From positions 44,564,631 through 44,628,630 of the forward strand of contig CM023539.1 of the NCBI GenBank assembly GCA_013350335.1: DNA of 64,000 nt, read 5' to 3'. Positions 1-10,638 of the stretch are shown here, piece by piece. The position numbers and the translations under genes are program-made. The notes under the pieces were generated by a model that was given only the letters and a program-made list of their open reading frames with translations, ran no database searches and was not told where the DNA came from. The first letter of the stretch is position 1; each line of letters starts with the position of its first letter. The DNA is from Chimonanthus salicifolius. Taxonomy: Eukaryota > Streptophyta > Magnoliopsida > Laurales > Calycanthaceae.

Positions 1-130
1 AAGGCCAGTAAATGAGGGCTGAAGCCATGAAAAGCCAGCAAATGAGGGCTGAAGCCTTAAAAGGCCAGCAAATGGGGCTGAAGCCTTAAAAGGCCAGCAA
101 ATGGGGCTGAAGCCATAAAAGGCCAGCAAA
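1..130 (-). repeat. Minisatellite inside the LTR element, ~33-bp period
   Basis: Four to five imperfect copies of a unit of the type 'aaaggccagcaaatggggctgaagcc' are seen. The reverse complement of the same unit is repeated at 30285-30640 in the sister element, so the array belongs to the element family and not to the host locus. Confidence 0.85.
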
Positions 131-1805
131 TGACTAGGGACGAATCAATCCTCTAGATAAAATGAGTGGATTAATTCCACAACAAATGGACATGTGTCCA
201 AAACATGCCGTCTCATTTTTGAGAAACGACAAAATAAAACTGCTCGAAAGGCAGCTGAGTAGGAGGAGAAGGACAATGTGTGTCCCTTTCTTCAACTCTC
301 CCCCTTTCTTCTTGGCACATACCTCGCAGATTGTGGCGAGAAGAAACAACAAACAGGAATGGTGCACAAAATTGCAACCATCAAATTCGCAATATGTGAT
401 CAATCATCTGAGAAGTTGGTGGAACTTCTAACTGGGTGCATGTTCGGGCAGCACTAAAAGGATCGAAGAACACAATCAGGAAGGAAACAGGGATCATGCA
501 GGGGAATAGTAGCATGTTGACGTTTCAGGTACTCAGGTTCGCTTGTTGCGGATTAGTAAAGGTCGCTTGTTGCGGATTAGTAAAGCAGCCATTATGACCA
601 GCAGCAACCCATTTCAAAATTCTCAGCCGGACAGAATATAGCAGCAGTTTTTTTTTTTTTGTCCAGATAAAAGACATCTGTAAAGAGATCAAACAGTCGT
701 GCAATAAGATTTGAATATGTGCAATCAGATCGGCGTGGCAACCTGCTGAAAGAAGATCTGGCCTGTTGAACCCAGATCTGTGGTGGTCTCTTAGAGAGAC
801 GGAACTGGCTGGCCAAGATCTGAGTGGACTTTGTTCTCGTCACAGATCAAGAAACAGGCAGCGGAAGTCTGGGTAGCAAGCGAATCCAATGGAGATCTGA
901 GAACAGCAGCCCGGGCATGGAGCAGCAGTTCCACTCGATGTCAGATCTGAAACAGATGGCTGGGGCAGCAGCGGTGGCGAGAACTTCGCGGCGGAGGCTG
1001 GTTGTCGGCGGAAGAAAAGATGCAAGTGGCCGGTCGTTCAGAGATACACAACCGAGGAATCTCAGGCAGTGTTCGAAGACGAAGGGGCGCCTGGCTCAAT
1101 GGCTTTGTATGCCGCCAATAATCAGAGAACAGAGTGTAGAATGGGTTTTTCCCAAAACACAAGAGCGAAAAACTGTTCACAGCCGGGATGAAAGACAACC
1201 GCTGATATGCAGTGGTTTTGATTCAGCAGCGGACGGTAATCGGTTCGTCGGGCGAACAATGAGGAAAAGGAAGGAGGCGGAGCATGGGAGCAAGATTTGA
1301 TGCAGATCTGTGATAATCGAAGCGTCGCCGATGAAGAACCAGGCAGATCGGCTGAAAGAAGTTGCAGATCTGAGTCGGAGACGACAGATGAGACGCCAAG
1401 AGCGGCGGTGCCAGCAAAGGAACCACGGAAGAACGGGGTCTTCAGATCTGAGATGCCTCGATGCCTCGACTGACGAACACTGTTGGCGTAGAAACCCCTC
1501 TCTGAGTCGCGACGGAGAAGAAGCCGGCGGAAATCCCCGGCGTGAGGAACCCGAACTGCTGTTGTTCGGTTCACCTTCCGATCCGCAGATCGATTCAGGA
1601 TCTGGCTGCTTTGCCTCTGGTTGACGTTCAGATCTAAGAAGAGTACAGATCTATGAAGAGGCGCTATGAAAGAGGAAGAGGATGCGGTGGTGGTTTTGAA
1701 AGTCTTGTCCGTCTCTCCCTCTGCCGATTTTCTCCTCCGGCAGAGGGAGAGAAGAAGATGCCTCTTTAGAAAGGCCCACTCAGGAACGTATTTGCTCTGA
1801 TACCA

Positions 1806-2001
1806 TGTTTAGAAAAGAGAATATTGTATTGAATATCTACACTATTACATGCATATATAGCCTCTAACCGACCCTAGGGCTATCATAATCAAACTCAAAC
1901 ACTTAACTAATTATAAATCAAATACACCCCTTAATTAGAGGTAAACCCAAACTAGAATCCTAATTACATTATAATTAGGATAATCTAAATATATTTCAAC
2001 A
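1806..2001 (-). repeat. LTR (196 bp) of the left element
   Basis: The LTR begins TGTTGAAATATATTTAGA and ends TTTCTAAACA on the minus strand. It is similar to the LTRs at 28281-28492 and 30972-31164, sharing the 'agccctagggtcgg' stretch and the AT-rich start. The base after it (2002) rejoins the F-box tandem unit. CTTTT (2002-2006) would be one half of the expected 5-bp target duplication; the other half is outside the window. Confidence 0.8.
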
Positions 2002-2680
2002 CTTTTAATTGGCTACAAGTATATTGCCTCTATGATTAATACGTAGAGTTCCACATTCAATCAACTCTTCTTTCTATTGTTTAAGAATATTCATTTTCAA
2101 GTTACTAAAGTCATTTCCTATAAGTATAGGAAAGGTTGTAAATCTTTATTTGAATGCATTCAATTCCCCTCCAAACTCCAAAAGCTTTCAAGCTTATTGA
2201 TCCTTCCCAAGCCTTCCCTACATGTTTTAACCTTAAACCAACTTTCAACATCTAGAATTGACTTGATTGGTTTGAATATGTATTTAAGTGTGTCTTGTGG
2301 GCTCTATCCTTTTTTAACCGAACGTGAAAGTTATTTTCCATCTGACGGTTGTTCCCGTAACTCCACTCTCGACTTGGATTATATATCCAAGAAGGTCCAC
2401 CTCAACCATTCCACACGTTTTCTTCGAATAAGCAGCAAAACATAATCAACTTGAATTCGAGACAGCTATTAGTTACATTTATTTCAAAAACCAATCATAC
2501 CCAAGTGTTTCCGACCAAGCCACCTGCCATCTAATGCTTTTATGTTTTGTGCCTAACACGCCACCTGTCTCATGCCAATAAGTTAGTCAATCACCTTATT
2601 GTTGTGTTGGTCCAGTTAAACAGCTAGACCATGTCTCAATATCATGGCTTAGTTTGTTTGTTACCACTCATGGGTGATAA

Positions 2681-2775
2681 TATCGGCCGATACGTATCGT
2701 ATTGGTTGATATATCGGTTCTTAAAACCTTTATATATCAACCGATACGATATAGATCGGCCTATATCCGATATAT
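2681..2775. repeat. Palindromic TATCGGCCGATA element in the F-box upstream region
   Basis: An inverted repeat has a left arm at 2685-2714 (ggccgatacgtatcg...) and a right arm at 2731-2761 (...cgatatagatcggcc), separated by about 16 bases. It would fold into a hairpin of roughly 30 bp and is followed by further GATAT words. Copies recur at 7731-7825 and 12781-12875, about 0.9 kb upstream of each start codon. A related cluster of gatatcggc words lies at 19708-19807. It is probably a degenerate MITE or dispersed repeat. Confidence 0.65.
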
Positions 2776-3623
2776 ATCACTGATATTGATGGTTTTTGTT
2801 AAAAAAAAAAATAGGAGAGAGAATTTTATCTGCCAATATCGAAATTTACCCCTGATTTGGTGTCTTGGTGCCACTTTTGTTATGGGCTACACCAACCATA
2901 TTATTTAATGCAAAAGTAGTTTTACACTTCTATCATGGATTATCTATCGAAATCCTTTATTGTATCTGCATTCATAAATTTAAATTGATTCAGATATCAT
3001 TCATTTGTTTTAATCATATCATTGATTTAAAAATTAATATAAATACTTATCTATAACTTAATGATAAAAACATTCATTAAGGCGGCCTTTAAAATAAAGA
3101 AATGCCAAGTCAGATATAGCTGTCTACGCACCATGTTTTTAATTGATTCTCTCTTAATCCAAACTTTTTCACTCTAATAATTTTTAAAAAAAAATTGAGT
3201 AAAAACTCACACCCAATTAATTTATTATCACATGGCAGACAAATATGTCAAAATAGAATATATATCAATAATTTAATTTTTCAATTCAAAATTCAAAATC
3301 AAAATGAACTAATGACGCCACTTTGGCGAGTACCTTAGCTCAAATTATAGATATTTATGAACAATTAAGGTGAACAGCTCAAAAGTTCAGTGTCCAGATA
3401 GTTCTCATAGGACACTACGATAAGAATCCTTTTTTCATAATACTCTCACATTATCATCCAACCTGGCCTTGCCAACAACGCCCTGTCGCTGAGAAAATAG
3501 CCGTTACATCTGTCTCTCACTCTGTACTCAACAATAGAAACGCAAAGCTGAGCTTATTAGGGTTTGGAAATCCATTATCCCAAACAGCCGCCTGTGGGGT
3601 TTTGATTATTCATAAGAGCAAAT

Positions 3624-4589
3624 ATGAAACCCTATTCATCTCATAAAAGGAAGCACTCATCTCACCAAAGAAATGTTGGACCTGTTGAAGTGGAGGCAAT
3701 GTCTGAAGATAGGATCAGTAGCTTGCCAGATGATATCATTCATCGCATTTTCTCCTTCATGAACATGAAAAATGTGGTAAGAACCAGTGTTCTTTCAACA
3801 AGATGGAGGTACCTTTGGACTTTCAGTCCCAATCTAGACTTCTCTCCTGACTTAATCAACCATCGTTGGACTCAATATCTATCTATGCTCGACATCGATC
3901 GATGCTTGGAGCTTTACAATGCACTGAAACTACACAGCTTTAAAATCCATGGATTGGATTCTGAACACAATTACGAAGAGATGATAGACAGATGGATCCA
4001 TTTCACCCGATTGCACGACGTGGAGGAACTTGAGATTAGCTTCACCCAATCCAAGAAGCCTCGTGGTTTCCCCTTGTCCATCTTCGGTTGCCGGAGTTTA
4101 TCTCAGATGAAGCTTTCAAATGGCAGGCTAAATCTGCCTGAAAACTTTCTGGGTTTGAAGTCTCTGGTGACAATCAAGTTAACACAAATTGTGTTGAAGA
4201 GCGAAGTGGTCACTACCTTGGTCGCGACATGCGACCTTCTTGAAAACTTGGAATTTCGCGGCTGCGAGTTTGAGGAAGAGAGAGTCGTGATTTCCGGTCC
4301 CAATTTGAGGCTGAGAAAGTTAGTGTTGCAGTCGTTTGTTGCAAACATGGTGGTAGAGATTGATGCTCCAAATCTCTTGTACTTTGAGTACAAAGGGTAT
4401 TTTTCAGAGCAGTTGAGAAAGAATTTTCCAAGATTGTTGAAGGCAAACATTAGTCTCTTCTGCATCCAGCCAGTTCTTCAGGATTGGACACAATTGGTAA
4501 CAGATATATCACACGTTAGGTGCCTGCTAGCAGATGATTGGCTTCTTGTGGTACAAATTTTGAAGTGTTTATCACTACCAAATGCTTGA
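3624..4589 (+). CDS. F-box/LRR protein, copy 1: first exon only, 3'-truncated
   Basis: The open frame gives 321 aa from ATG 3624. A basic patch (KRKH, residues 8-11) is followed by an F-box at about residues 29-70 ([17 protein letters not shown] ... STRWRYLW), the surface that binds SKP1/ASK in SCF ubiquitin ligases. Leucine-rich segments follow ([25 protein letters not shown]). In the complete paralogues exon 1 stops at the codon before 'gtacaa' (here 4551). Reading on instead adds 12 residues ([12 protein letters not shown]) and stops. Exons 2-3 with the FBD-like C-terminus are missing because unit B begins at 5589. The protein is identical to copy 2. It could be a truncated F-box protein, a pseudogene, or an alternative first exon spliced to 17249. 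Confidence 0.85.
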   Translation: MKPYSSHKRKHSSHQRNVGPVEVEAMSEDRISSLPDDIIHRIFSFMNMKNVVRTSVLSTRWRYLWTFSPNLDFSPDLINHRWTQYLSMLDIDRCLELYNALKLHSFKIHGLDSEHNYEEMIDRWIHFTRLHDVEELEISFTQSKKPRGFPLSIFGCRSLSQMKLSNGRLNLPENFLGLKSLVTIKLTQIVLKSEVVTTLVATCDLLENLEFRGCEFEEERVVISGPNLRLRKLVLQSFVANMVVEIDAPNLLYFEYKGYFSEQLRKNFPRLLKANISLFCIQPVLQDWTQLVTDISHVRCLLADDWLLVVQILKCLSLPNA

Positions 4590-5829
4590 TTTTATTTTAT
4601 TTTATTTTATTTTTAATCTTTGTTGCTTTAGAATGTCATGGTTGTGTTGCATGTGCCCTTTCTGGTATTTTTTTTTTTTAAATCATGATTTACTCGAATA
4701 TCTAAATTTTATAATTTAAATGATTAGATTTGTTTTTTGAATATTGGGTAAGATGTCATTTTAAAAGGAGAAAATTCCAAAAAAAAATTACAAAAAATGG
4801 GGGAGGCAAACGGCCTCAAAAAGAAAAGCATAAGAGGATGTAGCTCAAATGGTGGGCTCATCGTCTAGATACTCCAAAAAAAAATTGAGATATAAATAAA
4901 TATATATTATTAGTTTTCGTGCGTGCTCTATATGATTTTTTTTAAGACCAAAGTGTTTTGTCTTTTACAGTAGTCGACTAATTTTCAATGTAGAATGTGC
5001 TTTATATGATTAAACATTAAGTAGACCTTGTCTTAGAAGCAAGAATTGATAAACATTGAATGTAAATGGACTCTTTTATAATCCCTTGTTGATACTCCGT
5101 GTGAATATTTAAAGTATGATTCTCAGACATAGAAAATAAGAAAATCACATGAACCTTCTCAAGCTGTCTGTTTATAGAATTGAGTTTAGCTTAGTTGAGA
5201 GTGTGGTACAAAATAAATTGACCCCTTCGAGAGAAAAAAAAAAAGGCAAATGGATCACAATCGATGTTCATGTTAGGGTTGACTGATGCTTGAATTGCTA
5301 AATTATTTTGACTTATTCTTTAAAATGGCATGATAGATTATGATTTGAGAAGAACAAATTATTCAACAGAGTCAGAAGGCAAAATTTAAAATGTTAAACC
5401 AATAAATTGTTTTAATCATAATGATAGTTTTAAAGTAGGTCATGTCTTTGTTGCGATGCACTTTTAGCATCCATCATTATTTTTATTATTATTGTCATCG
5501 TTATCATCATCATCATGGTCCTATTGCCTAGTAATGTGACATATTCTTAAAATGGCATGATAGATTATGATTTGAAGAATATAGTTTTGAGACCCTGTCT
5601 CTAGTTAAAACTTAAAAGTCAGTATAATACCAAAACTGGGAAAGTTATGTTGAATGATGGGCCGGACTTGGTTTTTGTCCAACCCAAAACTGAGCATGAC
5701 TTCCAGAAGTTTGAACCCAAGATGAAGCCCGGTGTAATTATCAAATACTAGCGTCAATTCGTACCATTTCGCTTTCGGTGATCTCGTTCACAGTCTGTCC
5801 CAATTCTGGCCCAATACATATAAATTTTT

Positions 5830-6020
5830 TTTTTGAAGTCCAAAGTATTCAGACCTCTTAGAGAACCTGACTAAGTCCTTGGGACATGTACAAACCTCCC
5901 TATCCACAGACGCCAAGTAAAACTAGGGAGAGTGGCCCTTATATATTGAGAGTGAGACTTGAATCCAGAACCTCCTACAGCTTATTGGGGTTCTTAACAA
6001 TCAAGCCATCCCTCACGGGT
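5830..6020 (-). mobile_element. SINE-like element in the tandem unit (also 10880-11070)
   Basis: Read on the minus strand, it contains 'gcttgattgttaagaa' and 'ggattcaagtctcactctc' (tRNA-like A- and B-box positions) and ends 'catgtcccaaggacttagtcaggt'. The same layout is found at 37940-38150 (+), 36655-36795 (-) and 37255-37420 (-), which makes it a dispersed family and not a tRNA gene. The second copy is part of unit C. Confidence 0.55.
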
Positions 6021-8673
6021 TATAAATATAATTTTTTTACCTTCCTAGAAAACAAGCAATTTTTTTATTCAAATGCAAATAGTTGATTTTTGTATGGTTC
6101 ATTTTTTTTAGAAGAGAGTTACTGGGGAAAGAAGATTGGGGAAGCTTAGTTATAAATTTTGATTTAAATTGTATCCTCAAATGACCCTTCCCTATCATTT
6201 AAGTGCAGAATCTAATATTTCATGGGCAGGCTGGGCTACACAGAGTCCCAGACTTAATACGTAATGATATCAATCCTGGCCTAATTTTAACATTTTTAAT
6301 CTCAGATCTATCCCTAAAGCCAGATTTTTATAGATCAAGCCCAAGCCTAAGTCCGCTTGCGCCAGGTGGAGTTGGGCTTTACCTTGTGCGGGTTCCACAC
6401 CAAGCCCCTACTCAAATGAAACCATGGCTTGTAGGGTTGACAACTCTCTCCATGTGTGAACTGTGAACTGTGAACTGGAGCTTATGATGGGCCAAATAGT
6501 ATTTGAGAGTCCAAGATAAATGAGAAAACATAACTCGGCCCATGAACATAGTATTATTACAATTTTGATCCACATTTCGATTACGGGCCACACATAGGAG
6601 GACATCTTCATATTTTTGTTTTGTATAAGTTCACTCCCAAGTGACTAACAACAAAACAAGTGTTTCTTGGATTGGGAAAGCAGGAGCTGTTGGAATTCAT
6701 AATGGGCCAAACCCATTTCTAACGATGGCCAACCAGAGCATTGATAATTGATTTATTTATGTCATGATGTCATTTACTGAGCCCATATTCACTTTTTCCT
6801 CCCATGAGCCTGGCCCACGGTAAGTTTTGTGAGACGTTCTTGTGGGCCTTGTTAATATTAACAGGTTATGAGTGTTGCGCCTGTGGAGATACAAGGGCAC
6901 AATTTTGAGGTTTTGATGGTAACCAAGTATCTTACTCAATGCAGCCAAACAATAAAAAAGGAGGCTTATTATCACACTATTTATTACTCACCCGAGAGAA
7001 TTGTTGCTAATGGTTACAACCCAATTTTATTCATTTGGGGGCCATGGGTGCCTTTTAATTGGCTACAAGTATATTGCCTCTATGATTAATACGTAGAGTT
7101 CCACATTCAATCAACTCTTCTTTCTATTGTTTAAGAATATTCATTTTCAATTTACTAAAGTCATTTCCTATAAGTATAGGAAAGGTTGTAAATCTTTATT
7201 TGAATGCATTCAATTCCCCTCCAAACTCCAAAAGCTTTCAAGCTTATTGATCCTTCCCAAGCCTTCCCTACATGTTTTAACCTTAAACCAACTTTCAACA
7301 TCTAGAATTGACTTGATTGGTTTGAATATGTATTTAAGTGTGTCTTGTGGGCTCTATCCTTTTTTAACCGAACGTGAAAGTTATTTTCCATCTGACGGTT
7401 GTTCCCGTAACTCCACTCTCGACTTGGATTATATATCCAAGAAGGTCCACCTCAACCATTCCACACGTTTTCTTCGAATAAGCAGCAAAACATAATCAAC
7501 TTGAATTCGAGACAGCTATTAGTTACATTTATTTCAAAAACCAATCATACCCAAGTGTTTCCGACCAAGCCACCTGCCATCTAATGCTTTTATGTTTTGT
7601 GCCTAACACGCCACCTGTCTCATGCCAATAAGTTAGTCAATCACCTTATTGTTGTGTTGGTCCAGTTAAACAGCTAGACCATGTCTCAATATCATGGCTT
7701 AGTTTGTTTGTTACCACTCATGGGTGATAATATCGGCCGATACGTATCGTATTGGTTGATATATCGGTTCTTAAAACCTTTATATATCAACCGATACGAT
7801 ATAGATCGGCCTATATCCGATATATATCACTGATATTGATGGTTTTTGTTAAAAAAAAAAATAGGAGAGAGAATTTTATCTGCCAATATCGAAATTTACC
7901 CCTGATTTGGTGTCTTGGTGCCACTTTTGTTATGGGCTACACCAACCATATTATTTAATGCAAAAGTAGTTTTACACTTCTATCATGGATTATCTATCGA
8001 AATCCTTTATTGTATCTGCATTCATAAATTTAAATTGATTCAGATATCATTCATTTGTTTTAATCATATCATTGATTTAAAAATTAATATAAATACTTAT
8101 CTATAACTTAATGATAAAAACATTCATTAAGGCGGCCTTTAAAATAAAGAAATGCCAAGTCAGATATAGCTGTCTACGCACCATGTTTTTAATTGATTCT
8201 CTCTTAATCCAAACTTTTTCACTCTAATAATTTTTAAAAAAAAATTGAGTAAAAACTCACACCCAATTAATTTATTATCACATGGCAGACAAATATGTCA
8301 AAATAGAATATATATCAATAATTTAATTTTTCAATTCAAAATTCAAAATCAAAATGAACTAATGACGCCACTTTGGCGAGTACCTTAGCTCAAATTATAG
8401 ATATTTATGAACAATTAAGGTGAACAGCTCAAAAGTTCAGTGTCCAGATAGTTCTCATAGGACACTACGATAAGAATCCTTTTTTCATAATACTCTCACA
8501 TTATCATCCAACCTGGCCTTGCCAACAACGCCCTGTCGCTGAGAAAATAGCCGTTACATCTGTCTCTCACTCTGTACTCAACAATAGAAACGCAAAGCTG
8601 AGCTTATTAGGGTTTGGAAATCCATTATCCCAAACAGCCGCCTGTGGGGTTTTGATTATTCATAAGAGCAAAT

Positions 8674-9639
8674 ATGAAACCCTATTCATCTCATAAAAGG
8701 AAGCACTCATCTCACCAAAGAAATGTTGGACCTGTTGAAGTGGAGGCAATGTCTGAAGATAGGATCAGTAGCTTGCCAGATGATATCATTCATCGCATTT
8801 TCTCCTTCATGAACATGAAAAATGTGGTAAGAACCAGTGTTCTTTCAACAAGATGGAGGTACCTTTGGACTTTCAGTCCCAATCTAGACTTCTCTCCTGA
8901 CTTAATCAACCATCGTTGGACTCAATATCTATCTATGCTCGACATCGATCGATGCTTGGAGCTTTACAATGCACTGAAACTACACAGCTTTAAAATCCAT
9001 GGATTGGATTCTGAACACAATTACGAAGAGATGATAGACAGATGGATCCATTTCACCCGATTGCACGACGTGGAGGAACTTGAGATTAGCTTCACCCAAT
9101 CCAAGAAGCCTCGTGGTTTCCCCTTGTCCATCTTCGGTTGCCGGAGTTTATCTCAGATGAAGCTTTCAAATGGCAGGCTAAATCTGCCTGAAAACTTTCT
9201 GGGTTTGAAGTCTCTGGTGACAATCAAGTTAACACAAATTGTGTTGAAGAGCGAAGTGGTCACTACCTTGGTCGCGACATGCGACCTTCTTGAAAACTTG
9301 GAATTTCGCGGCTGCGAGTTTGAGGAAGAGAGAGTCGTGATTTCCGGTCCCAATTTGAGGCTGAGAAAGTTAGTGTTGCAGTCGTTTGTTGCAAACATGG
9401 TGGTAGAGATTGATGCTCCAAATCTCTTGTACTTTGAGTACAAAGGGTATTTTTCAGAGCAGTTGAGAAAGAATTTTCCAAGATTGTTGAAGGCAAACAT
9501 TAGTCTCTTCTGCATCCAGCCAGTTCTTCAGGATTGGACACAATTGGTAACAGATATATCACACGTTAGGTGCCTGCTAGCAGATGATTGGCTTCTTGTG
9601 GTACAAATTTTGAAGTGTTTATCACTACCAAATGCTTGA
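8674..9639 (+). CDS. F-box/LRR protein, copy 2: first exon only, 3'-truncated
   Basis: This frame of 321 aa is identical in protein sequence to copy 1. The F-box is at about residues 29-70 and leucine-rich segments follow. The conserved splice donor 'gtacaa' (9601) is intact, but the next unit starts at 10639 and no exon 2 lies between. The nearest compatible acceptor is 17248/17249, past exon 1 of copy 3. The same upstream DNA as in the complete gene precedes it, with a telo-box-like TTAGGGTTT about 60 bp before the ATG, so it has the same promoter as copy 3 and may be transcribed. Confidence 0.85.
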   Translation: MKPYSSHKRKHSSHQRNVGPVEVEAMSEDRISSLPDDIIHRIFSFMNMKNVVRTSVLSTRWRYLWTFSPNLDFSPDLINHRWTQYLSMLDIDRCLELYNALKLHSFKIHGLDSEHNYEEMIDRWIHFTRLHDVEELEISFTQSKKPRGFPLSIFGCRSLSQMKLSNGRLNLPENFLGLKSLVTIKLTQIVLKSEVVTTLVATCDLLENLEFRGCEFEEERVVISGPNLRLRKLVLQSFVANMVVEIDAPNLLYFEYKGYFSEQLRKNFPRLLKANISLFCIQPVLQDWTQLVTDISHVRCLLADDWLLVVQILKCLSLPNA

Positions 9640-10638
9640 TTTTATTTTATTTTATTTTATTTTTAATCTTTGTTGCTTTAGAATGTCATGGTTGTGTTGC
9701 ATGTGCCCTTTCTGGTATTTTTTTTTTTTAAATCATGATTTACTCGAATATCTAAATTTTATAATTTAAATGATTAGATTTGTTTTTTGAATATTGGGTA
9801 AGATGTCATTTTAAAAGGAGAAAATTCCAAAAAAAAATTACAAAAAATGGGGGAGGCAAACGGCCTCAAAAAGAAAAGCATAAGAGGATGTAGCTCAAAT
9901 GGTGGGCTCATCGTCTAGATACTCCAAAAAAAAATTGAGATATAAATAAATATATATTATTAGTTTTCGTGCGTGCTCTATATGATTTTTTTTAAGACCA
10001 AAGTGTTTTGTCTTTTACAGTAGTCGACTAATTTTCAATGTAGAATGTGCTTTATATGATTAAACATTAAGTAGACCTTGTCTTAGAAGCAAGAATTGAT
10101 AAACATTGAATGTAAATGGACTCTTTTATAATCCCTTGTTGATACTCCGTGTGAATATTTAAAGTATGATTCTCAGACATAGAAAATAAGAAAATCACAT
10201 GAACCTTCTCAAGCTGTCTGTTTATAGAATTGAGTTTAGCTTAGTTGAGAGTGTGGTACAAAATAAATTGACCCCTTCGAGAGAAAAAAAAAAAGGCAAA
10301 TGGATCACAATCGATGTTCATGTTAGGGTTGACTGATGCTTGAATTGCTAAATTATTTTGACTTATTCTTTAAAATGGCATGATAGATTATGATTTGAGA
10401 AGAACAAATTATTCAACAGAGTCAGAAGGCAAAATTTAAAATGTTAAACCAATAAATTGTTTTAATCATAATGATAGTTTTAAAGTAGGTCATGTCTTTG
10501 TTGCGATGCACTTTTAGCATCCATCATTATTTTTATTATTATTGTCATCGTTATCATCATCATCATGGTCCTATTGCCTAGTAATGTGACATATTCTTAA
10601 AATGGCATGATAGATTATGATTTGAAGAATATAGTTTT

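Larger units (their letters stand above)
1..2001 (-). mobile_element. Non-autonomous copia-type LTR element, 5' part, reverse strand, cut by window edge
   Basis: Read on the minus strand, the element starts with an LTR (2001 to 1806, TG...CA ends), followed at once by a primer binding site TGGTATCAGAGC (1805-1794), the usual initiator-tRNA-Met type of copia elements. The remaining 1.8 kb shows no gag, protease, integrase or RT motifs; it is GC-richer than its surroundings and contains about ten AGATCT hexamers. Its far end matches the interior of the element at 28281-31164, including a minisatellite and the stretch around 150-250. The reading frames inside (for example 824-1300) have no recognisable domain. 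The insertion lies in the first F-box tandem unit: 2002 onward equals 7052 onward. The other LTR and flank lie outside the window. Confidence 0.8.
2002..5588 (+). repeat. F-box tandem unit A (left-truncated by the LTR element)
   Basis: This segment matches 7052-10638 at a constant offset of 5,050 bp, and I found only one substitution (2101 G versus 7151 T). It contains the upstream region, exon 1 and the start of intron 1 of an F-box gene. It ends at 'atagtttt' (5588), where unit B begins. The left part of the unit should lie beyond the LTR element, outside the window. Confidence 0.9.
5589..10638 (+). repeat. F-box tandem unit B (5,050 bp, complete)
   Basis: This is the only unit with both ends in the window and no insertion. 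Its first part (5589 to about 7550) looks identical to unit C and carries the unit-C base at 7151. Its later part (from 7556) looks identical to unit A and lacks the unit-C differences. It holds a reverse SINE near 5830-6020, the palindromic TATCGGCCGATA element near 7731, and exon 1 of F-box copy 2. Confidence 0.92.

Noticed and set aside
824..1574. Long frames on both strands in the left element
   Set aside because: GC-rich interior of a non-autonomous LTR element with repeated AGATCT words; frames on both strands overlap and carry no domain.
2077..2445. 122-aa open frame repeated in all three units (also 7127 and 12177)
   Set aside because: It starts without a convincing ATG context, has no domain, and is repeated only because the unit is. 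It lies in the F-box upstream region; conservation is fully explained by the recent duplication.
4103..4465. 120-aa minus-strand frames opposite the F-box exons (also 9153, 14210, 22919)
   Set aside because: Shadows of the F-box coding strand; their sequence mirrors its codon pattern and no domain is seen.
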